Shown here: piece by piece, positions 8,594 to 17,600 of the stretch
How positions within the stretch are numbered: position 1 is the stretch's first letter
Layout of the letters: every line of letters begins with the position of its first letter
From: Hyphomicrobiales bacterium
Lineage (GTDB): Bacteria; Pseudomonadota; Alphaproteobacteria; Rhizobiales; Rhizobiaceae
Direction: 5' to 3'
Assembly (NCBI GenBank): GCA_900465675.1
Contig: UBJR01000019.1
Coordinates: 124,001 to 188,000, forward strand
DNA length: 64,000 nt
Translations under genes and position numbers: made by a program
The notes under the pieces: generated by a model
Told to the model about the DNA's origin: nothing
What the model saw: the letters and a program-made list of their open reading frames with translations, nothing else
The model's database searches: none

Positions 8594-8634
8594 CTTGTCA
8601 GTATCTGACACCGCTTTCGCGGCTGTTTCGGGGC

Positions 8635-9126
8635 TCAGTGACCTTCCGCGTCGTTGGCGGAATCGGCGTTCAGCTGGCCGTACTTGGCTTCGCCGATCTT
8701 TCCGAGCAGTTCGAGCTGGGTTTCGAGGAAATCGATATGACCTTCCTCGTCCATCAGCAGCTCTTCGAATAGCTTCATGGAGACGTAGTCGCCGGCGTCA
8801 TGACAGATGTCGCGGGATTTCTTGTAGGCCGTGCGGGCGTCGTATTCGCCGGCAAGATCGGCTTCCAGCACTTCCTTGACATTCTGGCCGATGCGAAGCG
8901 GCGCCAGTGTCTGGAGGTTGGGATGGCCTTCGAGAAAGATGATACGTGCGACGAGACGGTCGGCGTGATGCATCTCTTCGATGGATTCGGCCCGTTCCTT
9001 CTTGGCAAGCTTGGTGTAGCCCCAATCTTCGAGAAGGCGGTAGTGAACCCAATATTGGTTGACTGCACCGAGTTCGAGGAACAGTGCCTCGTTAAGCCGC
9101 TCGATGACTTTTTTGTCGCCTTTCAA
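8635..9126 (-). CDS. bfr: Bacterioferritin
   Basis: Haem-containing 24-subunit iron-storage protein. From the TTG start chosen here the product begins (M)KGDKKVIERLNEALFLELGA and is 163 residues. Ferroxidase ligands fall at the standard positions: Glu18, Glu51, His54, plus the later LLMDEEGH Glu/His pair. Met52 is the haem ligand. AGGAGAG six bases before the TTG supports this start over an ATG 24 bases upstream. The gene overlaps the end of bfd by 35 bases on the same strand, so iron storage and the Bfd release partner are co-expressed. Confidence 0.93.
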   Translation of the reverse strand: MKGDKKVIERLNEALFLELGAVNQYWVHYRLLEDWGYTKLAKKERAESIEEMHHADRLVARIIFLEGHPNLQTLAPLRIGQNVKEVLEADLAGEYDARTAYKKSRDICHDAGDYVSMKLFEELLMDEEGHIDFLETQLELLGKIGEAKYGQLNADSANDAEGH

Positions 9127-9403
9127 TGTCCGCTCTCCTGTTTTCTTCATGGAAATTCTTCAGGCGGGACATGAAATCAAATATTTCGTCTTCCGTCGAG
9201 TGGCGACGGGCGTGATAGTCCTCGGTGGTCTGGATGATGATATCCACGACGTTTGGAAAACAGCCGCAACAACGACCGCGTTTCTCCATGGCGTGATAGA
9301 CTTTCGCAGGCACGATAAGCTGCCAACAGTCCTCATCGAGAAGGCTGTTGATAACCTCCCGGATTTCTTTGTCGGTTATGTAATTGCAGCTGCAGACGAG
9401 CAC
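9092..9403 (-). CDS. bfd: Bacterioferritin-associated ferredoxin Bfd-like [2Fe-2S] protein
   Basis: A small [2Fe-2S] protein that passes electrons to bacterioferritin to release stored iron. The four-cysteine pattern CSC...CCGC (Cys4, Cys6, Cys45, Cys48) fits Bfd. The product (103 residues from GTG) is longer than E. coli Bfd (64), with a basic, glutamate-rich tail of roughly 45 residues. The GTG in front of LVCSC is preferred because the family starts there; the frame remains open upstream to 9505. TTGACA lies at 9461-9466 on this strand but without a convincing -10. Confidence 0.82.
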   Translation of the reverse strand: MLVCSCNYITDKEIREVINSLLDEDCWQLIVPAKVYHAMEKRGRCCGCFPNVVDIIIQTTEDYHARRHSTEDEIFDFMSRLKNFHEENRRADIERRQKSHRAA

Positions 9404-9575
9404 GTCATCATTCCAAACATGACATTCACTATCGTGTTTTCTGCTAAAGAAGATGGTGGCTGTCAAGAAAAAATCGACACCCATAAACCGTCGTCGAAGA
9501 CCCAAAATGTCACATCGGCGTGAGCAAAAGGCGGCGCTCCGGCATATCGATTTGTTCTTGCAGGATTTTCCGGCT

Positions 9576-12500
9576 TCAATGGAAATTGCGGCCCCGCGGC
9601 ATCACTTTGGCAGTTTCTCCGGTGGCTGGCTCCCGCGTCCGGTCGAGCATCCGTTTTTCCAAGACCGCCCGTTCGAGATTTGTCATGATCTTCTTCTGCC
9701 GCTGATCGACAGTGGGCCGTAACGCTTCATCCGAGCGGTCGCTGGCGCCAAAACGCCGCGCTTCCTGCTGCAGAATACCAAGAGCCGGCGTCATGTCCTC
9801 GATATGCTCGACCACGGTATGGATCACACCGCTCTGGCTCTGAAGCTTCCCGCGGATTTTTACCAGCCGCGCACCCATGATGATGGCACGATACTTCTCG
9901 AAAACCGCTGGCCAGACGATGGCATTGGCCACCCCTGTCTCATCCTCCAGCGTCATGAAGACGACGCCCTTGGCAGAGCCCGGACGCTGACGGACAAGGA
10001 CGAGGCCGGCAATCGTCACCCGCCTGCCATTCTCGACCTGCAGCAGGTCGACATTGCGCCAGATGCTAGCCTTGCTGAATTCCTCACGCAGGAACGAGAC
10101 GGGATGCGCCTTCAGCGACAGGGACAGATAGCGGTAATCCTCGATGACCTGCTCTCCAGGCAGCATTTCAGGCAGGTTTGTCTCCGGTTCGATCTGAAGA
10201 TCATCTTCAGCTGCACGCTCGAACAGCGGCAACCTCTCCGCCGCGCTCTGCGCATCCAGAGCCCGAACAGCCCACAGCGCCTCACGCCGCGAAAGCCCTA
10301 TGGATCCGAAGGCATCGGCATCGGCAAGCCGCTCGATATCGGTTTTCTTCAGGCCTGATCGCCGCCAGAGATCGTGGATCGAACGATAGCCTGCGCCACG
10401 CTGCGCCACCAGTCGCCGCATCGAATCTTCAGAAAGGCCTTTTATCTGCCGGAATCCGAGGCGGACGGCCCGCTTGGATCGAATGACGCTGCGCATCGCG
10501 GCATGACGAAAATCGATCCGGCGCCGATCAAAAACCGCCGCCTCCAAGAGACAATCCCAATCCGAGCGATTGATATCGGCTTCGCGGATCTCGACACCAT
10601 GCTCTCGCGCATCGCGCACCAGCTGCGCCGGTGCATAGAAACCCATCGGCTGCGAGTTCAGCATCGCTGCGCAAAAGACGTCAGGATAGTAAGCCTTCAT
10701 CCACGAGGAGGCGTAAACGAGTAGGGCAAAGGAGGCCGCATGGCTTTCGGGGAAGCCGTACTCCCCAAAACCCTTGATCTGGTTGAAGCACTGCTCTGCA
10801 AATTCCTTGGGATAAGTCTTGGCAACCATTCCCTCGATGAACCGGCTTTCGAAGTTCCCGATCGTTCCTGTGCGCTTGAACGTCGCCATGGCTCGTCGCA
10901 GCTTGTCGGCTTCAGCCGGTTTGAAGCCCGCCGCGGTGATGGCGATCTGCATCGCCTGTTCCTGAAACAGGGGAACGCCGAGCGTCCTCTCCAGCACCGG
11001 TTTCAGCTCCTGGCTTGGATACTCGATCTTGACACCGCTTTTGAACTGCTCGCGCCGCTTGAGATAGGGATGCACCATATTGCCCTGGATCGGCCCCGGC
11101 CGGACGATCGCCACTTCGATGACCAGATCATAGAACCGATCCGGCTTCAGTCGTGGCAGCATGCTCATCTGCGCCCGGCTCTCGATCTGGAAGACACCGA
11201 GCGTATCGGCCCGGCACATCATCTCATAGACGGGCCTGCCCTCATCGCCATGTTCCCTGTTGCCGAGATCGGCAAGGGTCTTCCTGACCTCATAGTGATC
11301 CTCAAGAAGCGTGAAAGCCTTGCGCAGGCATGTCAGCATGCCGAGCGCCAGGACGTCCACTTTCAGTATCCGGACATTATCCAGATCATCCTTGTCCCAC
11401 TCGATCATGTAGCGGCCGGGCATCGCCGTTTTCATGATCGGCACGATTTCGTCGAGCCGGTCACGCGTGATAACGAAGCCGCCGACATGCTGGGTCAGGT
11501 GCCGCGGAAAGGACAGAAGCTCGGAGGCATATTGCAGCACATTCCGGGTCATCGGATCGAACATGTCGAGACCGGCAGCCTTCGCCTCGCGCTCGGAGAG
11601 GCTATCGTCCGACCATCCCCAGACCAGGCTACCAATTGCCGACTGCACGTCTTCCGAAAGCCCGAAAGCCTTCGCCACTTCGCGCCCTGCCGAGCGCGTC
11701 CGGTAGGTGGTCACCCCCGCCGTCAACCCGGCATGGTTTCGTCCATAGGCCTCGTAGATGAACTGGATGACCTCTTCGCGCCTGTCATGCTCGAAGTCGA
11801 CATCGATATCCGGTGGCTCGTCACGATCCATGGAAATGAACCGGTCGAAGAGCAGGGTGCTTTTTTTAGGATCGACTTCCGTGATCTCCAGACAATAGCA
11901 GATGACCGAATTGGCCGCCGAGCCTCGTCCCTGGCAGAGGATATTCCTCTGGTAGCGTGCGTAATGAACGATCCTGTGAACCGTCAGAAAGTAGGCCGCA
12001 TAGTCTTTCTGTCTGACCAGATCGAGCTCGTAGTCGATCTGGTCCTGGATTTTTTCCGGCACCGCTTCTGGATGATACCGCTTGATCGCACCTGCCCGCG
12101 TCAGTCGGTCCAGCGTCTCATATGCCGTTTCCCCCGGCGCATTTTCTGCCGGATAGTTATGGCTGATCTCGTCCAAGGAAAATTCAAGCCCGGCAAAGAA
12201 CCTGCCGGTATTCTCGATCGCTTCGGGATAGTTTCTGAAGAGCCGAGACATCTCCCTGTTGTCTTTGAGATAACGCTCGGCGTTCGGAGCCAGAAGAAAG
12301 CCAGCCTTGGGGATCGCCACGTGCTCGCGAATGGCCGTCACGACATCGGACAGGGGTCTGCGGGTTCTGTCGTGATAGAGAGGCTGATTGGTCGCGATCA
12401 ACGGAACACGGTTTTCCGCCGCCACATTCGCGAAAGTCGCAAATGTCAGCGCATCATGGCCGTTATAGGAAGGGGTCAGGGCCAGAAACAGGTTTGCACC

Positions 12501-13031
12501 AAACCGTTCCTTGAGGCGTCCAAGGCAATCCGAAAACTGATCCCTGCGGGCAGAGGCATTGAGAATGGTGGGGGAAGGAACGGCAGCCAGCATCATGCAG
12601 TCGCCCCATTCCATCATATCCGCCTCCTCCAGCAGACACGTCCCTTTGACAGATCCGTCCTTCAGGTTTCCGGCGCTCAGAAGCCGGCAGAGATGCGCCC
12701 AGCCCTGCCGGTTCTTGGGATAGGCCAGGATGTCGGGCGTCTGATCACAAAAGACCAGGCGAGCGCCCGGCTGGAAAGGAACGGGCTGCAGAATATCCTC
12801 CGCCTTTTCATCCTTTTCCAGCTCGCCCGCCAGCTTCCGTTCATACTTGCCGCGGAAAACCTTCGTCTGGGCATAGGCGCGCACGACACCAGCGACTGAA
12901 TTCCGGTCAGCGATCCCGATGCCAGAAAGGCCGAGAATGGCCGCCTGAGTGACGATCTCCTCGGGCCTGGAAGCCCCTTCCAGGAAGGAGAAGTTCGTTC
13001 TCGCGCCGATTTCGAAAAAGGCCGGTGTCAT
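9576..13031 (-). CDS. dnaE2: Error-prone DNA polymerase DnaE2
   Basis: C-family polymerase alpha homologue that carries out SOS-induced translesion synthesis together with ImuA and ImuB. The product is 1151 residues: an N-terminal PHP domain (FFEIGARTNFSFLEGAS), a polymerase core with the catalytic PDIDVDFEHDRREEV near residue 405-420, a helix-hairpin-helix region and a C-terminal OB fold (RVTIAGLVLVRQRPG near 1000). It is shorter than replicative DnaE (about 1160-1180) and lacks its clamp-loader-binding end, as usual for DnaE2. The start is placed at the ATG that overlaps the imuB stop (ATGA); an in-frame upstream alternative lies at 13055. Confidence 0.95.
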   Translation of the reverse strand: MTPAFFEIGARTNFSFLEGASRPEEIVTQAAILGLSGIGIADRNSVAGVVRAYAQTKVFRGKYERKLAGELEKDEKAEDILQPVPFQPGARLVFCDQTPDILAYPKNRQGWAHLCRLLSAGNLKDGSVKGTCLLEEADMMEWGDCMMLAAVPSPTILNASARRDQFSDCLGRLKERFGANLFLALTPSYNGHDALTFATFANVAAENRVPLIATNQPLYHDRTRRPLSDVVTAIREHVAIPKAGFLLAPNAERYLKDNREMSRLFRNYPEAIENTGRFFAGLEFSLDEISHNYPAENAPGETAYETLDRLTRAGAIKRYHPEAVPEKIQDQIDYELDLVRQKDYAAYFLTVHRIVHYARYQRNILCQGRGSAANSVICYCLEITEVDPKKSTLLFDRFISMDRDEPPDIDVDFEHDRREEVIQFIYEAYGRNHAGLTAGVTTYRTRSAGREVAKAFGLSEDVQSAIGSLVWGWSDDSLSEREAKAAGLDMFDPMTRNVLQYASELLSFPRHLTQHVGGFVITRDRLDEIVPIMKTAMPGRYMIEWDKDDLDNVRILKVDVLALGMLTCLRKAFTLLEDHYEVRKTLADLGNREHGDEGRPVYEMMCRADTLGVFQIESRAQMSMLPRLKPDRFYDLVIEVAIVRPGPIQGNMVHPYLKRREQFKSGVKIEYPSQELKPVLERTLGVPLFQEQAMQIAITAAGFKPAEADKLRRAMATFKRTGTIGNFESRFIEGMVAKTYPKEFAEQCFNQIKGFGEYGFPESHAASFALLVYASSWMKAYYPDVFCAAMLNSQPMGFYAPAQLVRDAREHGVEIREADINRSDWDCLLEAAVFDRRRIDFRHAAMRSVIRSKRAVRLGFRQIKGLSEDSMRRLVAQRGAGYRSIHDLWRRSGLKKTDIERLADADAFGSIGLSRREALWAVRALDAQSAAERLPLFERAAEDDLQIEPETNLPEMLPGEQVIEDYRYLSLSLKAHPVSFLREEFSKASIWRNVDLLQVENGRRVTIAGLVLVRQRPGSAKGVVFMTLEDETGVANAIVWPAVFEKYRAIIMGARLVKIRGKLQSQSGVIHTVVEHIEDMTPALGILQQEARRFGASDRSDEALRPTVDQRQKKIMTNLERAVLEKRMLDRTREPATGETAKVMPRGRNFH

Positions 13032-14632
13032 GCGAAAACTCCATGCATGAACCATTGCGGCATATCCGGCCCGTAACGACCTTCGCGATAGATCCAGAAG
13101 CGATAGCCTTGCTCGTCCTCGACGCTGAAATAGTCACGCTCCTTGGCATCCACGCCATCGATCCACCATTCCATGGCAATCCGCTCCGGACCTTCGCTTT
13201 TCAGGATACGATGCCGGATACGCCGCCAGCGAAAATGCGCCGGAGCGCCATCTGGAACTTCGGCAGCAAAGGCCTCCATCGGTTCGGGCATGGCAAGCAG
13301 CCGAACGGGTCTTTCGCCCCTTGCCATCGGAACAGCCAGCTCTTGAGGCGATTTGTTCAAGGTCTCGATCGCCGAAACGGCAAAGACCGCACGTTCCGGA
13401 ACATGACTTTCACGCTGTTCGAAACGGGTCAGGCATTCCTCGCCAAGACGGGCCGAAACCTTGTCCACGAACCCGGCAAGTGAGATCGACGTCTGCCGTT
13501 CTCCCTCGAAATCATCCTGTTCGTTTTGGAAGTTTTCATGCCTGAGAACATTGATCCGCAGGATCTCGAAACCATAGCCGGCATCGAGATCATCGTGAAT
13601 TGCTGTCAGCCGCTCGCAGAACAGGCTGGCAATGCGCTGCGGATCACGCAACGGCCGGGAGGTACCGGCAGAAATTCGAAAGACACAGCCATCCACCCGG
13701 AACAACACCAGCTCGAAGACCCGTCCGCCGATGCCTTGCGTCTCAAGCGAAGGCTGCAACGCATGCGCAACCTGACCTGCAAGAAGGAGAATGTCCTCTT
13801 CGGCCGTGATCGCCTCGGCAAGCCGCCGCTCCGCCGAAAGGCTGGCAACAGGCAGGCGGGGAGAAACGGGCTCCTCATCCAGGCCCAGCGCCTGATCAAG
13901 CCGCAAAAGAACAAGTGCGCCGAAGCGGCGGGTGAGCGGCGCGCGTGGCGCCTGCATGAGATCGCCGATATAGCGGAGGCCGAGTTTCTGAAGGGCTGCA
14001 ACGACAGGCGCATCGAGGCGGAGCGCGGTGACCGGCAGAGGTTCGAGAACAGCACCCGCCTCATCCTCTGCAATCACCCCGCCTTCGCCAAAGCGGCTGA
14101 CGGCCCAGGACAGCCCGGGCGACGAGGAAATCGCACCACCCACATCCAGGCCCATCTGATGGAGCCGCAAGAGGATATCCTTCAGCATCGCCCTTTCACC
14201 GCCGAAAAGATGAGAGCAGCCGGTAATATCGAGAAACAGCCCGTCCTTGCCGTCGAGGGCGACCAGCGGCGTGTAGCGGTCGCACCAGTCGGCGATCGCA
14301 TCCAGCAAGCGCCGGTCGGCAGCAGCATCCTCCTCGATGACGTCGATGACCGGATGAATGGCGCGGGCTTCGGCAACGCCAAGCCCTTTCCTGAGACCAA
14401 GTTTTTCCGCCTTTTCATCAAGCGCCGTCAGCCGCATCGTATTGTCGGACCGGCCCGAGCAGACGATCGGCGCCGCGTCAGGATGCCCTTTCGAACGCCA
14501 CGAGAGACCCCATCTCTTGCGGGCGATCCTGTCCGTGGAGAGATGCGGAAAATGCAGCGCCAGAATGCGCTGCGAGCTCGCCTGGAAAGCGAGTGACGGC
14601 TGATTGTTCGACGGGGAGAAACTGGCGGTCAT
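13028..14632 (-). CDS. imuB: Y-family polymerase-like mutagenesis protein ImuB
   Basis: A catalytically defective Y-family relative that bridges DnaE2 to the sliding clamp. The 534-residue product begins near SLAFQASSQRILALHFPHLSTDR, where active Y polymerases have a DxD metal motif; here the aspartates are missing, as in known ImuB. Later DITGCSHLFGGE and the HhH region (LGLRYIGDLMQAPR) fit the family. The ATG has GGAG upstream and lies inside imuA, giving a 155-base overlap in different frames. Its stop overlaps dnaE2 by four bases. Confidence 0.9.
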   Translation of the reverse strand: MTASFSPSNNQPSLAFQASSQRILALHFPHLSTDRIARKRWGLSWRSKGHPDAAPIVCSGRSDNTMRLTALDEKAEKLGLRKGLGVAEARAIHPVIDVIEEDAAADRRLLDAIADWCDRYTPLVALDGKDGLFLDITGCSHLFGGERAMLKDILLRLHQMGLDVGGAISSSPGLSWAVSRFGEGGVIAEDEAGAVLEPLPVTALRLDAPVVAALQKLGLRYIGDLMQAPRAPLTRRFGALVLLRLDQALGLDEEPVSPRLPVASLSAERRLAEAITAEEDILLLAGQVAHALQPSLETQGIGGRVFELVLFRVDGCVFRISAGTSRPLRDPQRIASLFCERLTAIHDDLDAGYGFEILRINVLRHENFQNEQDDFEGERQTSISLAGFVDKVSARLGEECLTRFEQRESHVPERAVFAVSAIETLNKSPQELAVPMARGERPVRLLAMPEPMEAFAAEVPDGAPAHFRWRRIRHRILKSEGPERIAMEWWIDGVDAKERDYFSVEDEQGYRFWIYREGRYGPDMPQWFMHGVFA

Positions 14633-15413
14633 GGGGGTTCCACTCCAGGAAGAGGGAGAGGGGGGCCGGATTGCGGCTCTTCTCCAGGGTGAGATGAAAA
14701 ACCGGATTGCCGATGCTGCCGCCCAGCATCGAACCATCCGGCAGAGGCCGTTCCCGCGCGGGCGCAGGTTCGGCAAGAAAGCGGACATGGGCACTGCTTG
14801 CCTCTTCCTCCCCTGATTGCCGCAGCAGCAGGAGAGAGCGGCCAGCCGATTTTGCCCTGAGATGAAAGCGCCGGCTCTCGGCAAGGCCGAAGGATTTCGG
14901 ATTGCCGCGAATTTCCAGGATCGTCGTGATGAAAGCGCCACTTTCCAGAGCCGCCTCCGCAAGCCAGAGCGCATCCTCCAGCTTGCGCGGACTTGCATGC
15001 AGAAAGAGCTCCGGCCGCAATCCGAAATCCTTGAGCCCCACCGCATAGGGCATACCGGCCTCGATCGATCCGACCTTGTCGGCGATCCAGAGAACGGGAT
15101 TTTTTTCCTCGGCCTTGTGCTGCAGCGCTGCCGCGAGCGCCAGAGCAAAGCCGCTGCTAACGCCCGCATCACGAAACATCCGGGTGCGGATTTCAATCAA
15201 GGCATCGAGCGGCAAGCCGCCTTCGAGGGCCACGTCCAGCTGCGGAACGCCGAAGGAAAATTGTGGTGCCTTCCCCTTCTTTCGTGGCACATCTCCAGCA
15301 GCCACAGCTTCCTGCTCCGCTGCCGCAAGCGCCGGAACCGGTTTGCCCTCAAGCTTCGCAATGGTTTCGCGGAGCGCAAAAAGCCGCTCGCGCGTCACGG
15401 CCGTCTGTGCCAT
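14478..15413 (-). CDS. imuA: SOS mutagenesis RecA-like protein ImuA
   Basis: First gene of the SOS cassette. The 311-residue product is a RecA-fold relative: FSFGVPQLDVALEGGLPLDALIEI resembles the ATP-site region, without an intact Walker A lysine. NPVLWIADKVGSIEAGMPYAVGL and RSLLLLRQSGEE follow. ImuA interacts with ImuB and RecA-dependent machinery in other alphaproteobacteria. A LexA-type box lies 24 bases upstream of the start. The last about 50 codons overlap imuB in another frame. Confidence 0.88.
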   Translation of the reverse strand: MAQTAVTRERLFALRETIAKLEGKPVPALAAAEQEAVAAGDVPRKKGKAPQFSFGVPQLDVALEGGLPLDALIEIRTRMFRDAGVSSGFALALAAALQHKAEEKNPVLWIADKVGSIEAGMPYAVGLKDFGLRPELFLHASPRKLEDALWLAEAALESGAFITTILEIRGNPKSFGLAESRRFHLRAKSAGRSLLLLRQSGEEEASSAHVRFLAEPAPARERPLPDGSMLGGSIGNPVFHLTLEKSRNPAPLSLFLEWNPHDRQFLPVEQSAVTRFPGELAAHSGAAFSASLHGQDRPQEMGSLVAFERAS

Positions 15414-15436
15414 GACGTTCGCTCCAAGTCAGAATT

Positions 15437-15451
15437 GTTCCTGTTATGTTC
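15437..15451. promoter_or_regulatory. LexA SOS box (GTTC-N7-GTTC)
   Basis: GTTCCTGTTATGTTC matches the alphaproteobacterial LexA operator GTTC-N7-GTTC exactly. It lies 24 bases before the imuA start, so imuA-imuB-dnaE2 is expected to be repressed by LexA and induced by DNA damage. Confidence 0.9.
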
Positions 15452-15524
15452 TTATGGATTCCAGAGCTGTCAGAAAGAGTCAACAGCCATTTGATGTGAA
15501 TTTATTCCTGCCGTTGATTCCACA

Positions 15525-15553
15525 CTCGAAAATCCTTCGCAAAGGTTCTATAT
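15525..15553 (+). promoter_or_regulatory. Predicted sigma-70 promoter of the zincin gene
   Basis: CTCGAA, a 17-bp spacer and CTATAT (15548-15553) match the rhizobial CTTGAC-N17-CTATAT pattern with an exact -10. The leader to the ATG at 15578 would be about 18-20 nt and includes AAAGAAAGGGG as Shine-Dalgarno. Confidence 0.5.
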
Positions 15554-15577
15554 GGGCGGCAAAGAAAGGGGTTTTTG

Positions 15578-16015
15578 ATGGCCCGCATAGACCAGAGCGA
15601 GGATTGGCGTGATCGCCATGCACCGACGCTCAGCTCATTTGAATCGCTGGCGATGGAGGCCTACAGCCACCTGCCGGACGAATTTCGTTCTCTGACCGCC
15701 AATCTGACGATCGAGATCGAAGATTTTCCTGATGACGACGTTTTCGAGGATATGGCGCTGGAAACGCCCTTCGATCTGCTCGGCCTTTTCGAGGGCCGGG
15801 GCATTTCGGAACGGTTCACGATGGAAACCGGCGAACTGCCGAACCGCATCCGCCTCTACCGCCGTCCGATCCTCGATTACTGGGCCGAGAACGACGAGAC
15901 GCTCGGCGATATCATCACCCACGTCCTCATCCACGAAATCGGCCACCACTTCGGCCTCAGCGATGACGACATGGAGCGGATCGAAGAAAGCGCCGAAGAA
16001 GCAGCCGACCGATAG
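15578..16015 (+). CDS. Zincin-like metallopeptidase family protein (DUF1025)
   Basis: 145 residues with the compact zincin motif HEIGHHFGLSDDDM (HExxH near residue 114), preceded by LGDIITHVLIHE. This is the PF06262-type family of small cytosolic proteins; the peptidase activity is predicted from the motif and the substrate is unknown. The start is the ATG at 15578, since AAAGAAAGGGG sits just upstream; a TTG immediately before it would add one residue. It is divergent from the SOS cassette and convergent with the DUF1737 gene. Confidence 0.85.
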   Translation: MARIDQSEDWRDRHAPTLSSFESLAMEAYSHLPDEFRSLTANLTIEIEDFPDDDVFEDMALETPFDLLGLFEGRGISERFTMETGELPNRIRLYRRPILDYWAENDETLGDIITHVLIHEIGHHFGLSDDDMERIEESAEEAADR

Positions 16016-16018
16016 GTA

Positions 16019-16225
16019 TTACTGCTCGGAGAGCTTCATATCCGGGTGGTAGTCCTTGCCTTCGACGTCCTTGACGATCGCCTGGGCGGCGATGATCTGC
16101 TTGGTCTCGGCGTTGAAGGTGACCGAGGGAGAGCCCTGCAGCGACCAGCCCTTGTTGAGGGCATCGGTGACGCGGTGGCAGAAGGCGGCATCGTCCTGGC
16201 CGGTCAGAAGGCGGTAAAGCTTCAT
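16019..16225 (-). CDS. DUF1737 domain protein
   Basis: A 68-residue protein beginning MKLYRLLTGQDDAAFCHRV and containing the DUF1737 core ALNKGWSLQGSPSVTFN. The function is unknown. It starts one base after the stop of the CitE-like lyase on the same strand, so it is translated from the same message. No signal peptide or membrane segment is visible. Confidence 0.8.
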   Translation of the reverse strand: MKLYRLLTGQDDAAFCHRVTDALNKGWSLQGSPSVTFNAETKQIIAAQAIVKDVEGKDYHPDMKLSEQ

Positions 16226-16226
16226 G

Positions 16227-17129
16227 TCATGATTTCCGTTCAGCAATGAGGCGGGATTTATGAACCAGACTTTCCGCCTGGACAAGATGCAGGCGCTCGA
16301 TCATCCGGCCGTTTGAATTGATGACGTTGAGGCCATCGGTCGCAGGATCGGCAAAGGCAGCAATGATCTCCCGGGCTTCGCGGATCGCCGCCTCGCCGGG
16401 TGCAAAATGCCGGTTGGCGGCATCGATCTGCGCCGGATGGATCAGCATCTTGCCGTCGAAGCCCATGGCCCGTGCTTGCGCGCATTCGGCCTCGAAGGCA
16501 TCTGTATCCTTGAAATCGTTGAAAACGCTATCGATCGCATCAAGGCCGTAAGCCCGCACCGCGAGGATCACCTGCATCAGCCACGGCACCAGATAGGTCC
16601 GCCCCGGCTGCGGCAGCACGCCGGTTTCCTTGCGCAGGTCGTTGAGGCCGACGACGAAGCAATCGAGCCTCGAGCCGGCGGTGCGCCCGAATTCGGCGAT
16701 CGCCGCGCTGTTCAGGATACCCCGCGGCGTCTCGATCATCGCCCAGATCCGGAGCGTATCAGGCGCGTCGGCATCGCCAAGCATGTCACTGATCGCCATG
16801 ACATCCTGCGGCTCGCTGACCTTCGGCAGAAGCACCGCATCCGGCTCAAGCGTGCGCACCAGCTCCATATCGGCAGGGCCGAAGCCGGAAGAGAGAGCAT
16901 TGATGCGGATGATCCTCTCTTTGCCTTCGAGCGCTGGGCCAGCAAAGAAAGCCTTCAGGTTTTGCCGCGCCTCATCCTTCTTTTCCAGTGCAACCGAATC
17001 TTCCAGATCGAAGATCACGGCATCGCAATCCAGCACATGGGTCTTCTCCAGCGCGCGGGCATTGATCGCGGGAACGCTCAGCACAGAACGGCGCAGAGTA
17101 AAGGAACGGGCAGGGGAATTTGGGCTCAT
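16227..17129 (-). CDS. CitE-like CoA ester lyase (HpcH/HpaI family)
   Basis: 300-residue TIM-barrel protein of the citrate-lyase-beta/malyl-CoA lyase family: SVLSVPAINARALEK, the metal-site region CDAVIFDLEDSV, KERIIRINAL, LPKVSEP, and WAMIETPRGILN followed by CFVVGLNDLRKETG. Such stand-alone CitE-like proteins in rhizobia (no citrate lyase alpha or gamma nearby) are thought to cleave or hydrolyse malyl-CoA- or citramalyl-CoA-type thioesters; the exact substrate is not decidable here. The start is the ATG before SPNSPARSF. DUF1737 follows directly. Confidence 0.85.
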   Translation of the reverse strand: MSPNSPARSFTLRRSVLSVPAINARALEKTHVLDCDAVIFDLEDSVALEKKDEARQNLKAFFAGPALEGKERIIRINALSSGFGPADMELVRTLEPDAVLLPKVSEPQDVMAISDMLGDADAPDTLRIWAMIETPRGILNSAAIAEFGRTAGSRLDCFVVGLNDLRKETGVLPQPGRTYLVPWLMQVILAVRAYGLDAIDSVFNDFKDTDAFEAECAQARAMGFDGKMLIHPAQIDAANRHFAPGEAAIREAREIIAAFADPATDGLNVINSNGRMIERLHLVQAESLVHKSRLIAERKS

Positions 17130-17240
17130 CACGAATGTGTGCCAAGCTTTGTGAAGGCTGACAAGACAACAAAAAGCCATGCTTGCCTTGCAAGGAGGGA
17201 AATCAAGGACCACATTCCTTTCGAAGAGAGGTCTAGAATT

Positions 17241-17474
17241 ATGCAGAATATCCGTTCCATCTTCCTCATGCTGGCAGGCGTCACCGTATTCGTGGCGCTG
17301 GCGCTGTTCACCTTCTCGGTCACGCTCGCCGTCGGCGGCATCCTGACCGTACTGATGGTTGGCCGCGCAATGTCGCTGAAGATGAAACCGGCTCCGGTGC
17401 GCGCCAAGGCCCAAACCCAGCAGCGCGAAATGCGCATCTGGAACGATGGCCGCGGCACGATCATCGATCTCTGA
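17241..17474 (+). CDS. Small hydrophobic membrane protein
   Basis: 77 residues starting MQNIRSIFLML, with a hydrophobic stretch from about residue 6 to 43 long enough for one long or two short membrane segments, then a basic tail (KMKPAPVRAKAQ) and REMRIWNDGRGTIIDL. AGAGG lies nine bases before the ATG. I do not recognise a named family. It is divergent from the CitE-like gene, sharing the 110-base intergenic space, and is followed by the VOC gene. Confidence 0.65.
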   Translation: MQNIRSIFLMLAGVTVFVALALFTFSVTLAVGGILTVLMVGRAMSLKMKPAPVRAKAQTQQREMRIWNDGRGTIIDL

Positions 17475-17600
17475 TTTCAGAGCCAGCTTAAGCCTTCACG
17501 AAAAATTCTTCGGGGCGCTGTCGGCGCGCGTGTGATCTCTACGTCCTTGAGACGGACGGCTACGATGCCGGACCTTCAAAATCAGGAGACGGAGGAAAGA

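Noticed and set aside
9438..9466. Possible promoter upstream of bfd (TTGACA on the minus strand)
   Set aside because: No hexamer resembling a -10 at 16-18 bp spacing; not listed as a feature.
10740..12899. Open frame of about 720 codons on the plus strand opposite dnaE2
   Set aside because: It is the antisense of a well-matched polymerase gene; high-GC codon bias keeps the opposite frame open. Its translation has no recognisable domain and no start signal.
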